A DNA stretch of 64,000 bases from Toxonevra muliebris. Its lineage: Eukaryota > Arthropoda > Insecta > Diptera > Pallopteridae. The DNA lies in contig OY829329.1 of NCBI GenBank assembly GCA_963691655.1, forward strand, positions 66,976,822 through 67,040,821. The letters are read 5' to 3'. Below the pieces are notes generated by a model. The model was not told the DNA's origin. It searched no databases and saw only the letters and a list, made by a program, of their open reading frames with translations. Made by a program: the position numbers and the translations under genes. This document shows positions 22,308 to 34,377 of the stretch, one piece after another. The number at the start of each line of letters is the position of its first letter. The stretch's first letter is position 1.

Positions 22308-24639
22308 CTATAGCAGGTAGAAAAAGGGAAAGATGGTTTAAAATATATGAAATTATTTCATGTTCATTGTTAATAAACAGATGTGTAGTGAAGTTAGTAT
22401 AATGAAGAAATTTAGTACATAGATAACGAGAGAATTTCATGAATTTTGTAAATTTAATACTTGAGAAACAAAGAAAAATGTTTACCTCTCGTTAAAAGGT
22501 CAAAAAGAGAAATTCTAACCTAAATATTTTCTTGCATTTTCTTTTTCAAATTTTAGAGTATCAATAAAAAATTAACCGCTCTCGTCTATCTCCCTCGTCC
22601 TCGTAAAAATAAAAGTGAAAAAGGTCAATTTCACAAGTAACACACACACACACACTCACATACACTGGCGGGCACAATTACCCCGGCTAGAGTTTCTGTT
22701 GTTGTTTCTTTTTTATTTTTTTTTTATTTATGTGCTTGTGTTTACCTTTTAATTTTTATCTTTATCGTTTTTATCATTAATTTCACTCATTTTATGATTA
22801 TTTTCTCAACAGCCTCACAAAGTACTCTACTTGAGTTCATCCAATTCAACATCTATGTACACATACTTACACCCCCTCCCTTTGCCACCACCTGCGTAGC
22901 AATGCACTTATCTGTGCTGCCTACGAAATCCCTAGTTCCCTTAGCAGCATAATAACCCTCACGAGTATCGTTTATTTAGACGGGCGCTTTTCCGCCGCGC
23001 ATATAAAACAACTTGATTTAATTAAAAATTAACTTTTTACAGTGAAATAAAAATACAAAAAAAAAAAAAAATAAAATAAAAAGTAAAAACAATTCTCAGT
23101 AATACAACAACAATACACAACGAAAAAAATAAGCCCAAACAAGCAACAATAACCAACAAAAACAATGACAGAATAAAAGGTTTTGAAGTAAGGATCTTCA
23201 GTAAAAAAAAGCCAAAAACAAAAAGACGAACAAAACTCAAGCAAGAAAACTGTTGGAAAAATCAACGAAAATAAATTATTGCACGTCACTGTAGCACTTA
23301 CATACGAAGAGAGAGTAAGAGCGTGAGTTGGTACAGTAAGTGTGAGAGTGAGAGTGGGTTAAAGAGAGTGGAATGAGCATAAGAAAAGGTTTTCACAGGA
23401 GCGAAAGTAAACAATACCGACGTGTTTGAAATTTTTAAATTTTTTTACGAAATGTTTTGTTGTTATTGTGGCGCAAAAACATAACAAAATGTGAAAATGG
23501 CGCGGCGCATACCAGGCATAATAATCATTAGGACGCCTCCATCTCCATCGTTAGCCCCATCTTCATGTCTTTCGTTTTTTTTTTCTCGTTTTTTTTATAT
23601 AATTAACAATCGAACATCTGGCATAATGTGCTGCTTTAGGAGAATATGAGCATTGAACTTCTGAATGCCTGGCATTTGGGATTTTTGTTTTGCTGCTTTC
23701 ATTTAAATTGCTTACAAAAATATTTAAAATATTTGGAAATTTTAAATTGTAATGATTTTTTGGTATGGTGGGAGTGTTGAAGTCCCATAACTGCGTGAAA
23801 ACAATTAGGTAGGCAAAATGCGGAATTTTATTAAATTAATTCTAAGAAGACAAAAATTGTTGTAGCTATTATTTAGTTCATTTACCTTTATTTCGGAAAA
23901 GTAATGAAGTAACCTTTTTTAAAGGATTTCTGCACGATTTTCTATATTTATATCAGGTTAAAGCACTTGAAATTCAAATTGCTTGACTGTACTGTAATTA
24001 TTTTTTTTATAAATATAAACAATATATGAAAAAGAACACTGGAAGAAGACCTAAAGGAATCTGGCACTAATTCGCACGATTTTTTTTTACGATTAGGAAT
24101 ATTAGCTTTTGTACCGATTTCCGTTTCAAAAGAACAAACTTAGGGCTTTCAAAACTTACTACAGATTTCAACTGTGTAGTTAAAAAAATTAAAAAATAAG
24201 CTGTAATGCACTAAACTGGGTAGTGAATTGAAATGTTAAGAATAGTCGCGAAACAACTGTACTCAATGTGCGGTGACTCTCATAGAGAGAGCTGACGCAG
24301 TTCTCTGCTGCACTAGCCTAAGCTGGGCTGTGCAAGAGGCTGTGTTCAACAAACAGTTAATCTTAACGTTGCTAGTGTAGGAAAATCACTTTCTTTTACA
24401 TTATCTCTCTCTCTCTCTCTCTGCAGAACGAAAGTCTTGTATTAGTTGCAAATAAAGAGCCGACGATTTCACACCGGTTTTCGCCCGATTTTCTGTTTGT
24501 TGATAAGGAAGGGAATAATATATGTACAAAATCAGTCGGGCGAAATCGTTGTGTGTAAAAACTGTCGACGACAGAACAAAAAAGCAAAAGAATACTATAT
24601 GGAGAAAAAAGAGAATATGTATAAATTACTAACAGTCAG
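22308..24639. other. Intron with simple repeats
   Basis: Holds a (CA)n run near 22640-22656, poly-A and poly-T runs, an A-rich tract at 23040-23240, and a GAGTGAGAGTGAG purine tract near 23345. No recognised repeat ends or coding motif. It lies between exons 4 and 5 of the minus-strand gene model. Confidence 0.5.
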
Positions 24640-25270
24640 TGAAAAAGTTTCAAAGGTTAATGGTGCGCTCTCCCGGATTATGCCGAAAACTCCTGTTACG
24701 AGTTACAAGCTCGATAGAGCTATATGCTGCGCCAGTGTAGGCGAATGCAACGCGGACTGCGTTGTACATTGCCGAGGTTCGGGCAAACTATCGCTGCAGC
24801 GTATTAAGTGTTGCCAGCGCATTTTGTATAGTGTCGGATGACGCAATCGGTGTAATCGCAGGCATGATGCCGATAGACATACTGGCGTGTGAATGCCAGA
24901 ATCTTTATGTAGCAGACGCAAAAGCATCAAAAGTAGATGAGCGACAACGCAGTTTAAAAGAGTAGCAGCGATGCTGGGAAAGGGCGAACAAAGGACATTT
25001 GAACTCATCCTAGATATTGAGAACTGGATAACCCGTCAGCAGGGAAATATAGATTTCTGTATTAAACAGTTACTTAGCGGACATGGTTGCTTCTATACTA
25101 TCTTTACCGCTGCAAATATATGAGGAAGAGCCAGTTTGCCCTCCACTTGTCCTAACGGTATAGAGAATGCGCGGCATGTTCTCTTTTATTGGCTACGTTT
25201 GACGTTGAATGAGCCGAGATAATGAAAACCTTTGGAGAGGCTCACACACTCTATAAATTTCAAGCAGTAC
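24640..25270 (+). pseudogene. LINE ORF2 C-terminal relic (jockey/R1-group-like)
   Basis: Translation in shifting frames gives NGALSRIMPKTPVTSYK, then SDDAIGVIAGMMPIDILACE, a well-known motif string downstream of the reverse transcriptase in I/jockey/R1-group elements, then a basic helix and a decayed knuckle region including GHGCFYT and NGIENARHVLF. Stops and frameshifts throughout; the 5' part of the element is absent. The purine-rich CTCTCT and A-rich sequence before it carries no further coding motif. Confidence 0.65.
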
Positions 25271-25539
25271 AAGGGCTAGAACATTCCCGCATTAAGGTAT
25301 GCCAGTCACAAGAGGCGACTAAAATACCTCACAGAGGTGGAAGGCGTGACTTAAATGTCACAAGGCTTATATGCAGAAACAGTAAAACATAAAATGCGTA
25401 TGCTCAAAGCCGCCATCTCCCGCTGTCTCTTCACCCCGCTGCCAGACTAATTATGGCCTTGACGGTTAATCGGGTTTGGCGACTGGAAAGTAGCAGTTTT
25501 TAAGCGTGATTTTCAACCACATAACAAACAGGTACTCTA

Positions 25540-25790
25540 TATGTTGTGTGGCTACGTGGGACCTCGGCAGGAAAAGCAAGCTGTCCACGCTTCATTAACG
25601 AAAGACTCCATGTCACTGAAATATTTGGCGATGTCCCTACGATGTCGAACATTGTGCGTCATATGTGTGACATGCCTCAGAAGTGTCAATCTGTCAAAAG
25701 CAGCAGCAACAAAAAGGATGACAACGATTCATTTCATCGAGCGCCAAAGGTCGTCGTAATGTAGAAACCACGGCATCAGTGACCCAACCC
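25540..25790 (+). pseudogene. LINE ORF2 C-terminal tail fragment
   Basis: The plus frame from about 25546 contains CPRFINERLHVTEIFGDVPT then SNIVRHMCDMPQKCQS, resembling the CPRF...V..MC ending of jockey/R1-group ORF2 proteins. It may be the displaced end of the relic at 24640-25270, with about 270 bases of unassigned sequence between, or a second copy. No intact frame. Confidence 0.5.
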
Positions 25791-26119
25791 CACAGCGGGC
25801 GGTAACGAACTACGCCGACCAAAAACAGGCGAATGAACAGTAGTGCTCTAGACGGCCTTCAGATGAAATATTTAACGGTTTCCGTTGGACGACAGGTGAT
25901 ATTTAGCGGGTGGAAGTCTCGCAGTGACTTCGGCTTTCAAAGCTTTTACTCTTCATAATATGATTTTTGATTTGGCAAAAGAGTTCAGAATGAAAATGAG
26001 AACGGCATATTGGATGCGACCTTTATCATAAAATCGACTTTCATCTTCCCAAATCATCAGTTTTACTTTGACCATTCTGCTCAACAATATTTAATCTTTC
26101 ACATTATCTGTTTTGACAG

Positions 26120-26375
26120 TATATCCCTCATTTACTAAAAGACTGTCATAACTCAAAAAACGCGATGTTGCAGAAAACACGTTTAAAGTTTTCAATTGAC
26201 TTCCACTTTGCAGAAAAAAGAAGAAATCTTATAATTCTCATGCACATAGTATACAAGATATTAATATGAAATTTTTACACAATATGAAGCGTGACATAAT
26301 GAATAATTCTGCATCATTAACTCAAAAATCGTGTTTTTTGACTTATGACAGTCTTTTAGTAAATGGGCGATATGC
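26120..26375. mobile_element. MITE with long terminal inverted repeats
   Basis: CATTTACTAAAAGACTGTCA at 26129-26148 is repeated inverted at 26346-26365. The pairing extends to about 45 bases including CTCAAAAAACGCGAT on the left and its near-complement on the right. The unit is about 255 bp with no coding content. Ends and target duplication were not resolved, so the superfamily is open. Confidence 0.65.
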
Positions 26376-26379
26376 ATCT

Positions 26380-27955
26380 AGATTATAGTTGCAATAGTAA
26401 TAACAATGTACTCGTACTCACTAGCGCACCCTAACATTTTCGAAGAGGGTCTGTTAATTTTTTCGCCGCTTTAAAAATTAAGCAAAAATCATGTATGAAA
26501 AATTTATCGTCATAGGAGAGGAGGGGGAGGGAAATTTATCCCTAAAATCCCCTCTAGTATCCGCCAGTGCTCGTACTTATATGTATTATATATAGATAAT
26601 TCAAGGTTTATGATACGCGTGGCAAGAATGTCATATCAATTATTCAAAAGATGCTCAGGTCATATCAGGTTAAAATCAAAAATATTTATATGGGCGAGCA
26701 GGCAAGCAAGCAAGCAAGACAAAAACAGACATTTTCAGAGTTCAAAGTTCTTTTATTATAATAGAACTTGATTTCATCTTAATAATGCTACATCATCAGC
26801 TGCTGCTCTGCTGCTGATGTCACACTGTCTTACCCACGGTATAATACTAGGGGGTTGGGTTGCCAGCCTATGCCTGGGGGGCAGAAATAGCGTCTCTGCT
26901 GTCATTGCAAATTGAACGAAACTAGAATATTTAAACACATGTTGAAATATACGAATGTATTTATGTAAATATAGAATGCGAAACATTTCATTGGAACAAA
27001 TTAAAAGTGTTCTTCCATTAAGTGCCTTCAACCTCTAGGTCGTTTTGGTACCCTGACTGTGCTTATTTTACTCTCTCTCTCTATCTCACTCGCTCTCTTA
27101 CACTCTACTCTGCTTCTTCGTCTTCTGACAATTGTTCTACTTTTTCCTTGATAATGAACATGACCGACCATCTCGTGGGAGGAGTATAAACAAACGGTCG
27201 TTACTAGGCTATTCTATCTACCATGTGATACCAAATGATGATGATGATGGTGATGACAATGGCACTACAATTTCTTCTTTTTTTTTCAACAAAGCAGTAA
27301 GTTAAGTTGAGCATATGTATACAAGTAAAAATGTAAATGTATGAGTGTGTGTGTTTGTATATTCGCCTTTTAAATTGCTTTTTCCGAATTGGTTTGCAAA
27401 TGTGCCAAAATTGTATCTCATTGCAAGAATGTGAGTACAAACGATTTGTACATTTCAATGCTTGAATGTTGACGCTTTCGGTCTCCGTTTACAATTGCCG
27501 TTTATTCTCCTCCCACCCCATGTTACAATATTTTTTTTTTACTGCCCTCCGCTTGTTTGTTTATTTTTCGTTTTGCTGATGTTCCTTTGATAGTACGGAG
27601 GCATTGGTTCTTTTTGTTTGTTTCCTTCTCTGTGTGCTTGTGTATTTTTGGTCAAGTGGGAATTTAAATAATTCCTTAACATGAGTACGTGCAATCACAC
27701 ACATGAATATATTTACAATTGTTTTTACGTGTACGTTTTAATGTGTCTATAATGGAAATGCTATACTAAATTCAGTACTTATTCATTCACAATCAACTTT
27801 ACTCTCACGCCTACTTTAGTCTCTCTCTCTCTCTCTCTCTCTGTGTCAGCACCGTAGTCAAGTACAGTGGTTGCCATTTAAATAGTTAAATGGCAACTGA
27901 AAGTTGTTTTTTTCTTTTTAAAATACACAAAAGTACGGCTTTAATCCTTTCGGGA
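26380..27955. other. Intron/intergenic with microsatellites, no gene seen
   Basis: Contains a GCAAGCAAGCAAGCAAG tract at about 26700, CT-rich tracts near 27070-27115, a GAT-rich tract near 27236-27255 and a (CT)n run at about 27820-27842. TTTAAATAGTTAAATGGC near 27876 is part of a small palindrome. No coding motif. Confidence 0.45.
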
Positions 27956-28912
27956 CCATTGGTCGCCGGTGACCCAAAATTAGGTTTCTCAGTTTTTTCA
28001 AAAACTATTGCACTGATTTATCAATTTATATTTATTGAAAATAGAATTGATTGCGCTTTAGTTATTATTAAAAAAATCTTCAAATATTTATTTAATTGAC
28101 AACACCAGAGTGACCTAAATAAAAAATTTTTTTTTATCTATTTTCAATTGCGAGCATATTTTTTATCGTGAGTGACAATATTTGTCCAAATAAACTCAAT
28201 TTTTATTATGCTATGTGAAAAATTATTTACTTAAACATGATATCCCATTTTTTTTTTTAATTTTGGTTAACTTTTTTACTTTTTTACAAGTCTTGCTGTT
28301 GGCTACCGGTGACCCTAAGATCTTCAATGAAAACTTTTTATGAACTTTTTTACAATGAAATGATGGTCGAAAAATACAAATCTGGAGTCGAGCTTGCTCT
28401 ATCGGCTCTAGTTTCACTACGGGCAAGAAAAGGTTTAGTTAAAAATGAATACTAAGTTACTTTTTCTATCTTTAAACAAATATATAATAAAAATGTAAAG
28501 AAAAAGTTCGCAAAAAAATCCCATTGAGGGCCACAGGGTCACCGGTGATTAGGGTACCCAGACTTACTGATTTATTTGGTATGTGTACTGATTTTCTTGG
28601 ATTTTTTTTTAAAGTACTGATTTTAAAATTCTGAAATCAGTATGCAAATCTTCCTATTTTTGGATTTAGTACTGAGTTTTCTAATCTTAATAAGATTTTT
28701 GGTATTATTATAAAATTTTTATCTACTTTAAATTCTTTTAATGAAAATGTAGGCAAAAATTTAGGTTTTGCGAAATTGAATGATAGTTAAGGGTAATGGA
28801 ACATTCCCAACTGTAGAAAAAATGAAAGAACTTTCAGTTTATTGTTCACTTTTTAGAGGAAGGGAAGAAACAGATTAGAAAAAAATTTGGCTTACTCTAC
28901 CGGTGACCCATG
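27956..28912. repeat. Scattered copies of the motif ACCGGTGACCC
   Basis: The motif or close variants occur at about 27965 (GCCGGTGACCC), 28303 (ACCGGTGACCC), 28537 (inverse, GGGTCACCGGT) and 28899 (ACCGGTGACCC). The intervening DNA is AT-rich and unrelated in appearance. An 11-base GC-rich word four times in under 1 kb of AT-rich DNA is unlikely by chance; it may mark the subterminal sequence of one or more decayed elements. Confidence 0.45.
28548..28690. mobile_element. Fragment related to the hAT-like element at 2712-3304
   Basis: Begins TAGGGTACCCAGACTTACTG, matching the inverted right terminus of the element at 2712-3304 apart from a few bases, and shares its repeated TACTGATTT words. 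The other terminus was not found, so this is a partial copy. Confidence 0.45.
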
Positions 28913-29443
28913 AAATCTCAAGCCTTCAGAGGTGCAAAATGTCTGTTTTGATGAATAATTGTTACAAGAAATCGAGGTCAGAGAATACGTGTCAGGGTTC
29001 GGTTTGGCGCTATCTCCTCTGGTTTCCTTACGGTTCCGAACAAAATCATATAAATTTCTGCCATTATCTGCTCCTAAAATATTTTATAAGTATATAATTA
29101 TTTAGGGTTTGCACCACGGCTTTTTGATTGTTCCTCCAACGTTTCGCTGATTTCTTTTCAGCTTCTTCAGGTAGAAATTTTATTTTCGAATATAAACTTG
29201 GGTTCTTTCGACACATTGCTTTTACATTTATATACATACAATAATAAAATTTACAAAACATTAAAAATTACACATATATAAAAATTGTTCAGCGACTTAA
29301 CACCACGGTGTATTGATCATTTATCAATAAACAACTTATTGAATTTGATCATATAAATCAACATTTTATAAGATGTTGAGGATGGGTAACTACTTAGCAA
29401 TACATTACAGTAAACCTTTTCTTCAGTTAATTATGATTTATAC
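28913..29443. other. No gene seen
   Basis: AT-rich noncoding sequence between the fragment above and the next inverted-repeat element. No splice-bounded exon is apparent. Confidence 0.4.
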
Positions 29444-29445
29444 TA

Positions 29446-30075
29446 TGTTCCCATTGAGCTGAAATTGCGTAGTTTCGATAATTTTCATGGTTTCATCGAA
29501 ATTGCATTGAAATTAAAAAAAATTTGATGCAGCCCTGAATTCAGTACTAAAATGAAAATGTTTTGACACTTCTATTTTTTTTTTTTTTGGTTTTTATATG
29601 TGTTTTTTAGTTTTTTAGTTGTAATACGAATTTTAATTTCGTGCAATTGTGATGGAAAAACGGAAGTAAAAAAAGGAAATGTGGAGTTTGCGCAGAAGGA
29701 GCTCATTGCCGATCTTTGGGCAGAAAAGGTGAAAGAACTACGAAGGATCATGGCCATACGTATGAGCAGATGGCAGATGGAGAAGCTGCGGCAGGAAGGC
29801 TGCATAATGGCTAAGGCTGAAGTAAAAACAAGATACATAACAGTTAACGCTTTCTCCTATGCACTTTTATTTCGTTGCTAAATATTCCGTTAAATGATTA
29901 AAACTAATATTTAGAGATTAAGAGAAATATTTAGAAATAATTTTATTTTCCGCCGGTATTTTACAACAAAAAATAAATAATGAAATGTAAAAGGAAACCG
30001 TAATCGAAATTAACTTCACAATGTGAACGGTTACAATTTCATTCGAAATTTCGCAATTTCGTCTCAATGGGAACA
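29446..30075. mobile_element. Inverted-repeat DNA element, TA-flanked, with a small open frame
   Basis: Ends are TGTTCCCATTGAGCTGAAAT on the left and TGTTCCCATTGAGACGAAAT on the other strand at the right, with further GCG-AAATTTCG-like similarity inside. TA flanks each end, compatible with Tc1/mariner targets, though a different target size cannot be excluded. A plus-strand frame at 29600-29881 encodes a charged, helical-looking stretch, FAQKELIADLWAEKVKELRR then MSRWQMEKLRQEGC. That composition is unlike chance frames nearby. It may be the remnant of a DNA-binding protein of the parent element; I could not identify it. Confidence 0.55.
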
Positions 30076-30303
30076 TATGTAGGATTATTCACTTTCAATG
30101 TGTTTTAGCGAATTTTTTTTGTTGAAGGGCGCTGGAAGGATACTAGTGTTTCTATGTAAGGAACTCTCTGCTTTATGTTTCCTCTCCGTTATTATTGACC
30201 AGCATCAAAGGGTAATCAAATAAACAGATTAAAGTCGACCGGGGAATACTTAAATTGAGTTAATTAAAAAGGTAATTGAAAACGAAGATTCTTCTGTATG
30301 GAG

Positions 30304-30606
30304 TAGAGACGGGTGGATGACATGAATTTTACGTGACACGCGTAAACACACACGCATGTGTTATAATTCTCACGTGAGCATGCGTGATTTGATTACCATA
30401 ATTCCTATGTGAACATGTGTCAGCGTGACATAATTTTGACGGGAAAAATCGTGAACAATAAAAAGACTGCGTGCGTGCACATGCGTGAAATTTTTTGTAA
30501 AAATTTCAACGTGAGTGAAATTTTTTTTTGAAAAATGCTAGTGTGCGCGAATAATATTTTTAAAGCCGTGAGCGTGAGTTATAAAGTACTCACGCTCCCA
30601 TCTCTA
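30304..30606. mobile_element. hAT-like MITE (family with TAGAGATGGG termini), short copy
   Basis: Left end TAGAGACGGGTGG; right end on the other strand TAGAGATGGGAGCGTGAG. The flanks form an imperfect eight-base repeat, GTATGGAG at 30296-30303 and GTACAGAG at 30607-30614. The interior is filled with CACGCATG / CATGCGTGA words in both orientations, likely subterminal binding sites for the missing transposase. A longer sibling is at 33416-33938. Confidence 0.75.
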
Positions 30607-30614
30607 GTACAGAG

Positions 30615-31651
30615 TGAGCCATTCAATTCTATATTATTGGTCGTTATATCAAAATAAACTTTACTGCAAGAAAACAGTTAAGCATGAATCAATTTTATGG
30701 CCACCACTGTATGTACTTAGTACTAGACAACAACTAAAAATAAATGTTTCTTGTTGTTGGTTTTGTGTGTTGAAAATTTGATACACGCATCTATCGAAAA
30801 TGTGTATGTTTGTTTGTGTGTGTGTGTGTGTGTGTAAACAAATGACATTAAAAATGAGTGAGCTCAACTCCAAAACGAAGCTGCCCCTGCTGCTGCTATG
30901 CTTTGACTTCAAGCTAATGGCTCGAATTGATGACTTTTTCATACAATTTATGTCTATGCGTATTATTGAGAAGATGATCACTTTTGAACTCTCTAAAGTC
31001 AATAATGATAGTCGGTATTGGTTGTTGTTGTTGTTGTTTGTAATTTGCCAACCCAGTGACTAATATATATATACTTGTTTTTTTTTTTTTTGCTGTTGAT
31101 AAATGAAAATTAAATATGAATTAAGTGCAATTTTTTTTTTTCTCTTTCGATTTCTTTTTTGTCCGAATTTGTGTAATTTTTGAAGATTTTAATTGTTGCT
31201 TTAAAGTTTATTAACCCGTGTGTGTGTATTAACAAAAAAAAAAAAAAACCTAATGATCAGTAATTATAAAAACTTTTCAAACTCTGCACACTTCAATGAA
31301 GTGCTGTAATATGTGAAACAGGAAATTATTTGGAAAAATTGTGTCATTATGGAGGGCTTAATCATACTAGTATGAATGCGAAATATTTAGGGATTTTTTT
31401 TATCGTAAAAAAAAACTTTCAGTAATTACTGTTGATTCAAAAGTTTTATTAAAATTCGGCATTAATGACTCTATGCTTAGGCAAAATAAGATTTGAATTT
31501 AGATTAGTTTAAAACCAGTCTCGGAAGGGGGGAATTGAGAGGAAATGAAATTAAGTATCTTCTATTGGGGTCTTGCTTCCTCTCTCGCTATTATTCCACG
31601 AATAAAACTTTAATTTTAAAATACCTACAAAAAAGAAAATTCGAAACTCAC
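30615..31651. other. Intron with simple repeats, no gene seen
   Basis: A (TG)n run at about 30816-30835, a GTTGTT tract near 31019 and poly-T runs near 31079 and 31131. It lies directly downstream (minus strand) of the donor at 31651. Confidence 0.5.
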
Positions 31652-32647
31652 CTGCATTCACTTGCCCATTGTCCGTTGACGTTGCTCCCGCTGGGGTGGT
31701 TGGCGTTGCTGGCGTTAAACGCGATGATAAATTTTGCAAATCAATTTTTTTCGCTTTAGAAATGTTGAAAATGTCACTACCACCACCACCCGCTCCGCCA
31801 ATAATAGCCGACACCGCAGGGACTGCAGCACTCCCACTGCTGCTCCCATCTGTTTGTGTTGGCCCTATTGATGCAGCAGTTAATACTGTGGTTGTTGTTG
31901 TTGTAGTCGTGGCATTTCCCCCACCAGCACCACCTCCACCAATATTACTACTACTATTGCTACCGCTACTCAAAACTTGTGCCAATTTTTTGCCCAATTG
32001 CAGCGCCATCTGTTCATCGGCACTCTCGGTTAAATCAAGTTCAGGACTTGTATCGTCAGTAGCGGTTAGAGCATCAATAGCAGGCAACTCTAAAAATGTT
32101 ACACGCGATACTGATAGCTGTGATAATTTATCAGCACGATGACGCCGTTGCAGTTCGATGATAGCGCGGGCTGTGGTCGGTGATAAAATGCCTGAAGTAT
32201 CTGCGGATGCGATGCTTATATAACTCTCAGGGCGTTCTTTAATTAATAACGGTATTTCGTTTAATCCACACGTGATGACATTTGTTGCCTCAATGGAATG
32301 CGATGGATGGTGGTGAGTAATGGGTGTTTCTTTACTGTTGTAATTGTAGTTGTCATCTTCATCATCATCATCATCATCATCATCAGGTTCATCCGATGCA
32401 TGCTCATGATCATTGATGCTACGCGGTGATATTGGGTCTGTAAAGAGTGAATCAGAACTTGTTGACATATCCTTTACTAAAACAATATCGCAATCGCGTT
32501 GTTGCAATGTGCGACGGCGCACAGCAATTACTGGCATATTGATAGTATTTGTGACGTCATAAATATCCCGATCATTATCATCGCCGTCATCACAGTAATC
32601 GTCATCAACATTAACATCATCTGTTTTCAGAAAGAGATAATCAGTAT
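31652..32647 (-). CDS. Coding exon 4 (phase 1-1) of unidentified low-complexity gene
   Basis: Acceptor TATGTACTTAG|AT at 32648/32647 and donor GCAG|GTGAGT at 31652/31651. The exon is 996 bases, 332 codons, symmetric phase 1. It encodes an acidic start (TDYLFLKTDDVNVDDDYCDD), then VRRRTLQQRDCDIVLVKDMS, a long Asp run, and a block free of repeats, ESYISIASADTSGILSPTTA then QRRHRADKLSQLSVSRVTFL and ESADEQMALQLGKKLAQVL. Gly/Thr-rich sequence and PATPTTPAGATSTDNGQ follow. The central block is the strongest sign that this is real protein sequence. Ser-Pro and Thr-Pro dipeptides suggest phosphorylation sites (inference). Asp codons bridge both junctions. Confidence 0.75.
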
Positions 32648-33225
32648 CTAAGTACATAGTTGAGAAAGAGCACAGCACATTAAAACTGTTCGGAGGGGCT
32701 AAGCATGAAACACACTACAAAATTTTTACAAATGCGCACTAGATACAAAAATATTTTAGATATTATGATATTTAATAGCAGATGTTGTTGATTTGATTGC
32801 TTGTTCGCTTACGAAATGTTGTTGATTGTTAATGTTGTTTGTTTTCGATTGACGACAATGGTTTCGCAATATGGCGATAATGGCTTGAAATTGGGACAGA
32901 TTTAATGAAGTTTTTTTTTTATCATAATTACAAGTAAAAATAAATTAGTTTCTTATTAAAAATTTTAAGAAACATTAATTCATTTTCCCAGGAACCTAAG
33001 GAAGCATTAATTTAATTTTCCCCGAAACTGAAAGAACTTAGAAACTAAAAATTTAAAACCTTTTCGTTTTAAATTTCTCAAGAGATTTTCTCTACAGTTT
33101 GAAAATTTTTCATTTCCCCAGGAACTCTACAATGAAATCGGGAAAATTTTGCTTAAGCTTTCTGTTGAAAAATACAATTCCTGAGAACTAAATCATTATT
33201 GAAAAATTTCCTGATATTCCTTACA
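32648..33225. other. Intron, no gene seen
   Basis: AT-rich intron sequence upstream of exon 4. AATTTTCCC/GGGAA words repeat loosely near 32985-33130. No coding motif. Confidence 0.45.
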
Positions 33226-34217
33226 CAGTGAAGAACAAAAGTTAACATACACCACCGAATTTCTAGTTTTTGTAAAACTGAAGAATCTAAATCATAAAAA
33301 AACAATAAAATTAAAAAAAAATTTACTCCAAAAACAACATAACGGTAAATTCACAACCATAACAAAAAAATTAACATGACAAAAGTCTTCATACAGTACG
33401 AATCTATCTAAGGTCTAGAGATGGGAGCGTGAGTACTTTTCAACTCACGCTCACGGTTTTGAAAATACTACTCACGCACGTTCAGGCACGCTGGCAATTA
33501 AAAAAAAAAACAAAACATTCACACATGTTCACGCACGTTGTAATTTTTACAAAAAATTTCACGTCTGTTCACGCACTCAGTTTTTTTATTGTTATATTTT
33601 TATTCATGTAAATAAAAAATAAAGTTCTTATATAAATAATTTGCATATACTATATGTTATACAGTGATGCCAGATTTCAAATTTGCAAAGATTTTTAGGT
33701 AAAGAAAAACACAGGGTTGATTTTTTAACCACCAAAATGAAGTATTTAAGAAATTGTGAATTATAACGACATCATAGTCAAAAGTTGCTTATACTCACGC
33801 ATTTTCACGTCGAAATCATGTGTCACGCGCATGCATGTTTACGTAGAAATTATGGAAATTAGATCATGGTCACATGGAAATTCTGTCACGTGCGTGCGTG
33901 TTCACTCGTGTCGCGTATAAGTCACGCGCCCATCTCTACTAAGGTCTAACTATTTATGTAGCATGTGCAAGAACATTTTATTCCACTATAAATATTTCAT
34001 AGGTCTTTCTGGGGTGTTACTAGCTGCTGGAAGTCTTCGTAGCATTAAGGCAACTAAGTTCAAGAGCTAATTATGCTATTGAAGCAAATTTTTTTATTTT
34101 TTATTTATAAATAAATATTTATCCTTTTTAAAACAGCAAACCTAATTTTTCCTTTAGACTCTTAGTTTTAGAGATACTGAAAATTCGGTGGTGTATGAAA
34201 ACTTTTGACCTTCACTG
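33226..34217. mobile_element. Tc1/mariner-type non-autonomous element containing a nested hAT-like MITE
   Basis: Inverted ends of about 38 bases: CAGTGAAGAACAAAAGTT then CATACACCACCGAATTT on the left, and CAGTGAAGGTCAAAAGTT then CATACACCACCGAATTT on the other strand at the right. TA follows the right end; the left TA is two bases displaced. Removing the nested unit at 33416-33946 leaves about 460 bp without a transposase. Confidence 0.75.
33416..33938. mobile_element. hAT-like MITE (TAGAGATGGG family), long copy, nested
   Basis: Termini TAGAGATGGGAGCGTGAG on the left and TAGAGATGGGCGCGTGAC on the other strand at the right. It is flanked by perfect eight-base duplications CTAAGGTC at 33408-33415 and 33939-33946, the hAT target size. 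The ends are rich in CACGC and GTGAG/CACGCATG words. It sits inside the element at 33226-34217 and is therefore younger than it. No transposase. Confidence 0.85.
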
Positions 34218-34377
34218 TATGTATTTCCTCTACTAATGTATGTATTACAGGAAATCAACTCATGTTTCATTAAAAAATTAATAAGAAAATAAATGTTTAA
34301 AAAAAAAGAAAAATGAAAATATGCGGGGAAAGTTCATTGAAAAAAATATTCATATAAAATTAAAATATAACAAAGTA

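Noticed and set aside
22301..22440. Extension of exon 5 upstream to the next Met-like codon
   Set aside because: The sequence beyond 22307 lacks the exon's composition, and a clear acceptor (CTGCTATAG) with matching phase ends the exon there.
24396..24587. Minus-strand 63-codon open frame near a CT tract
   Set aside because: No motif, and it overlaps the start of a LINE relic region; a chance frame is the simpler explanation.
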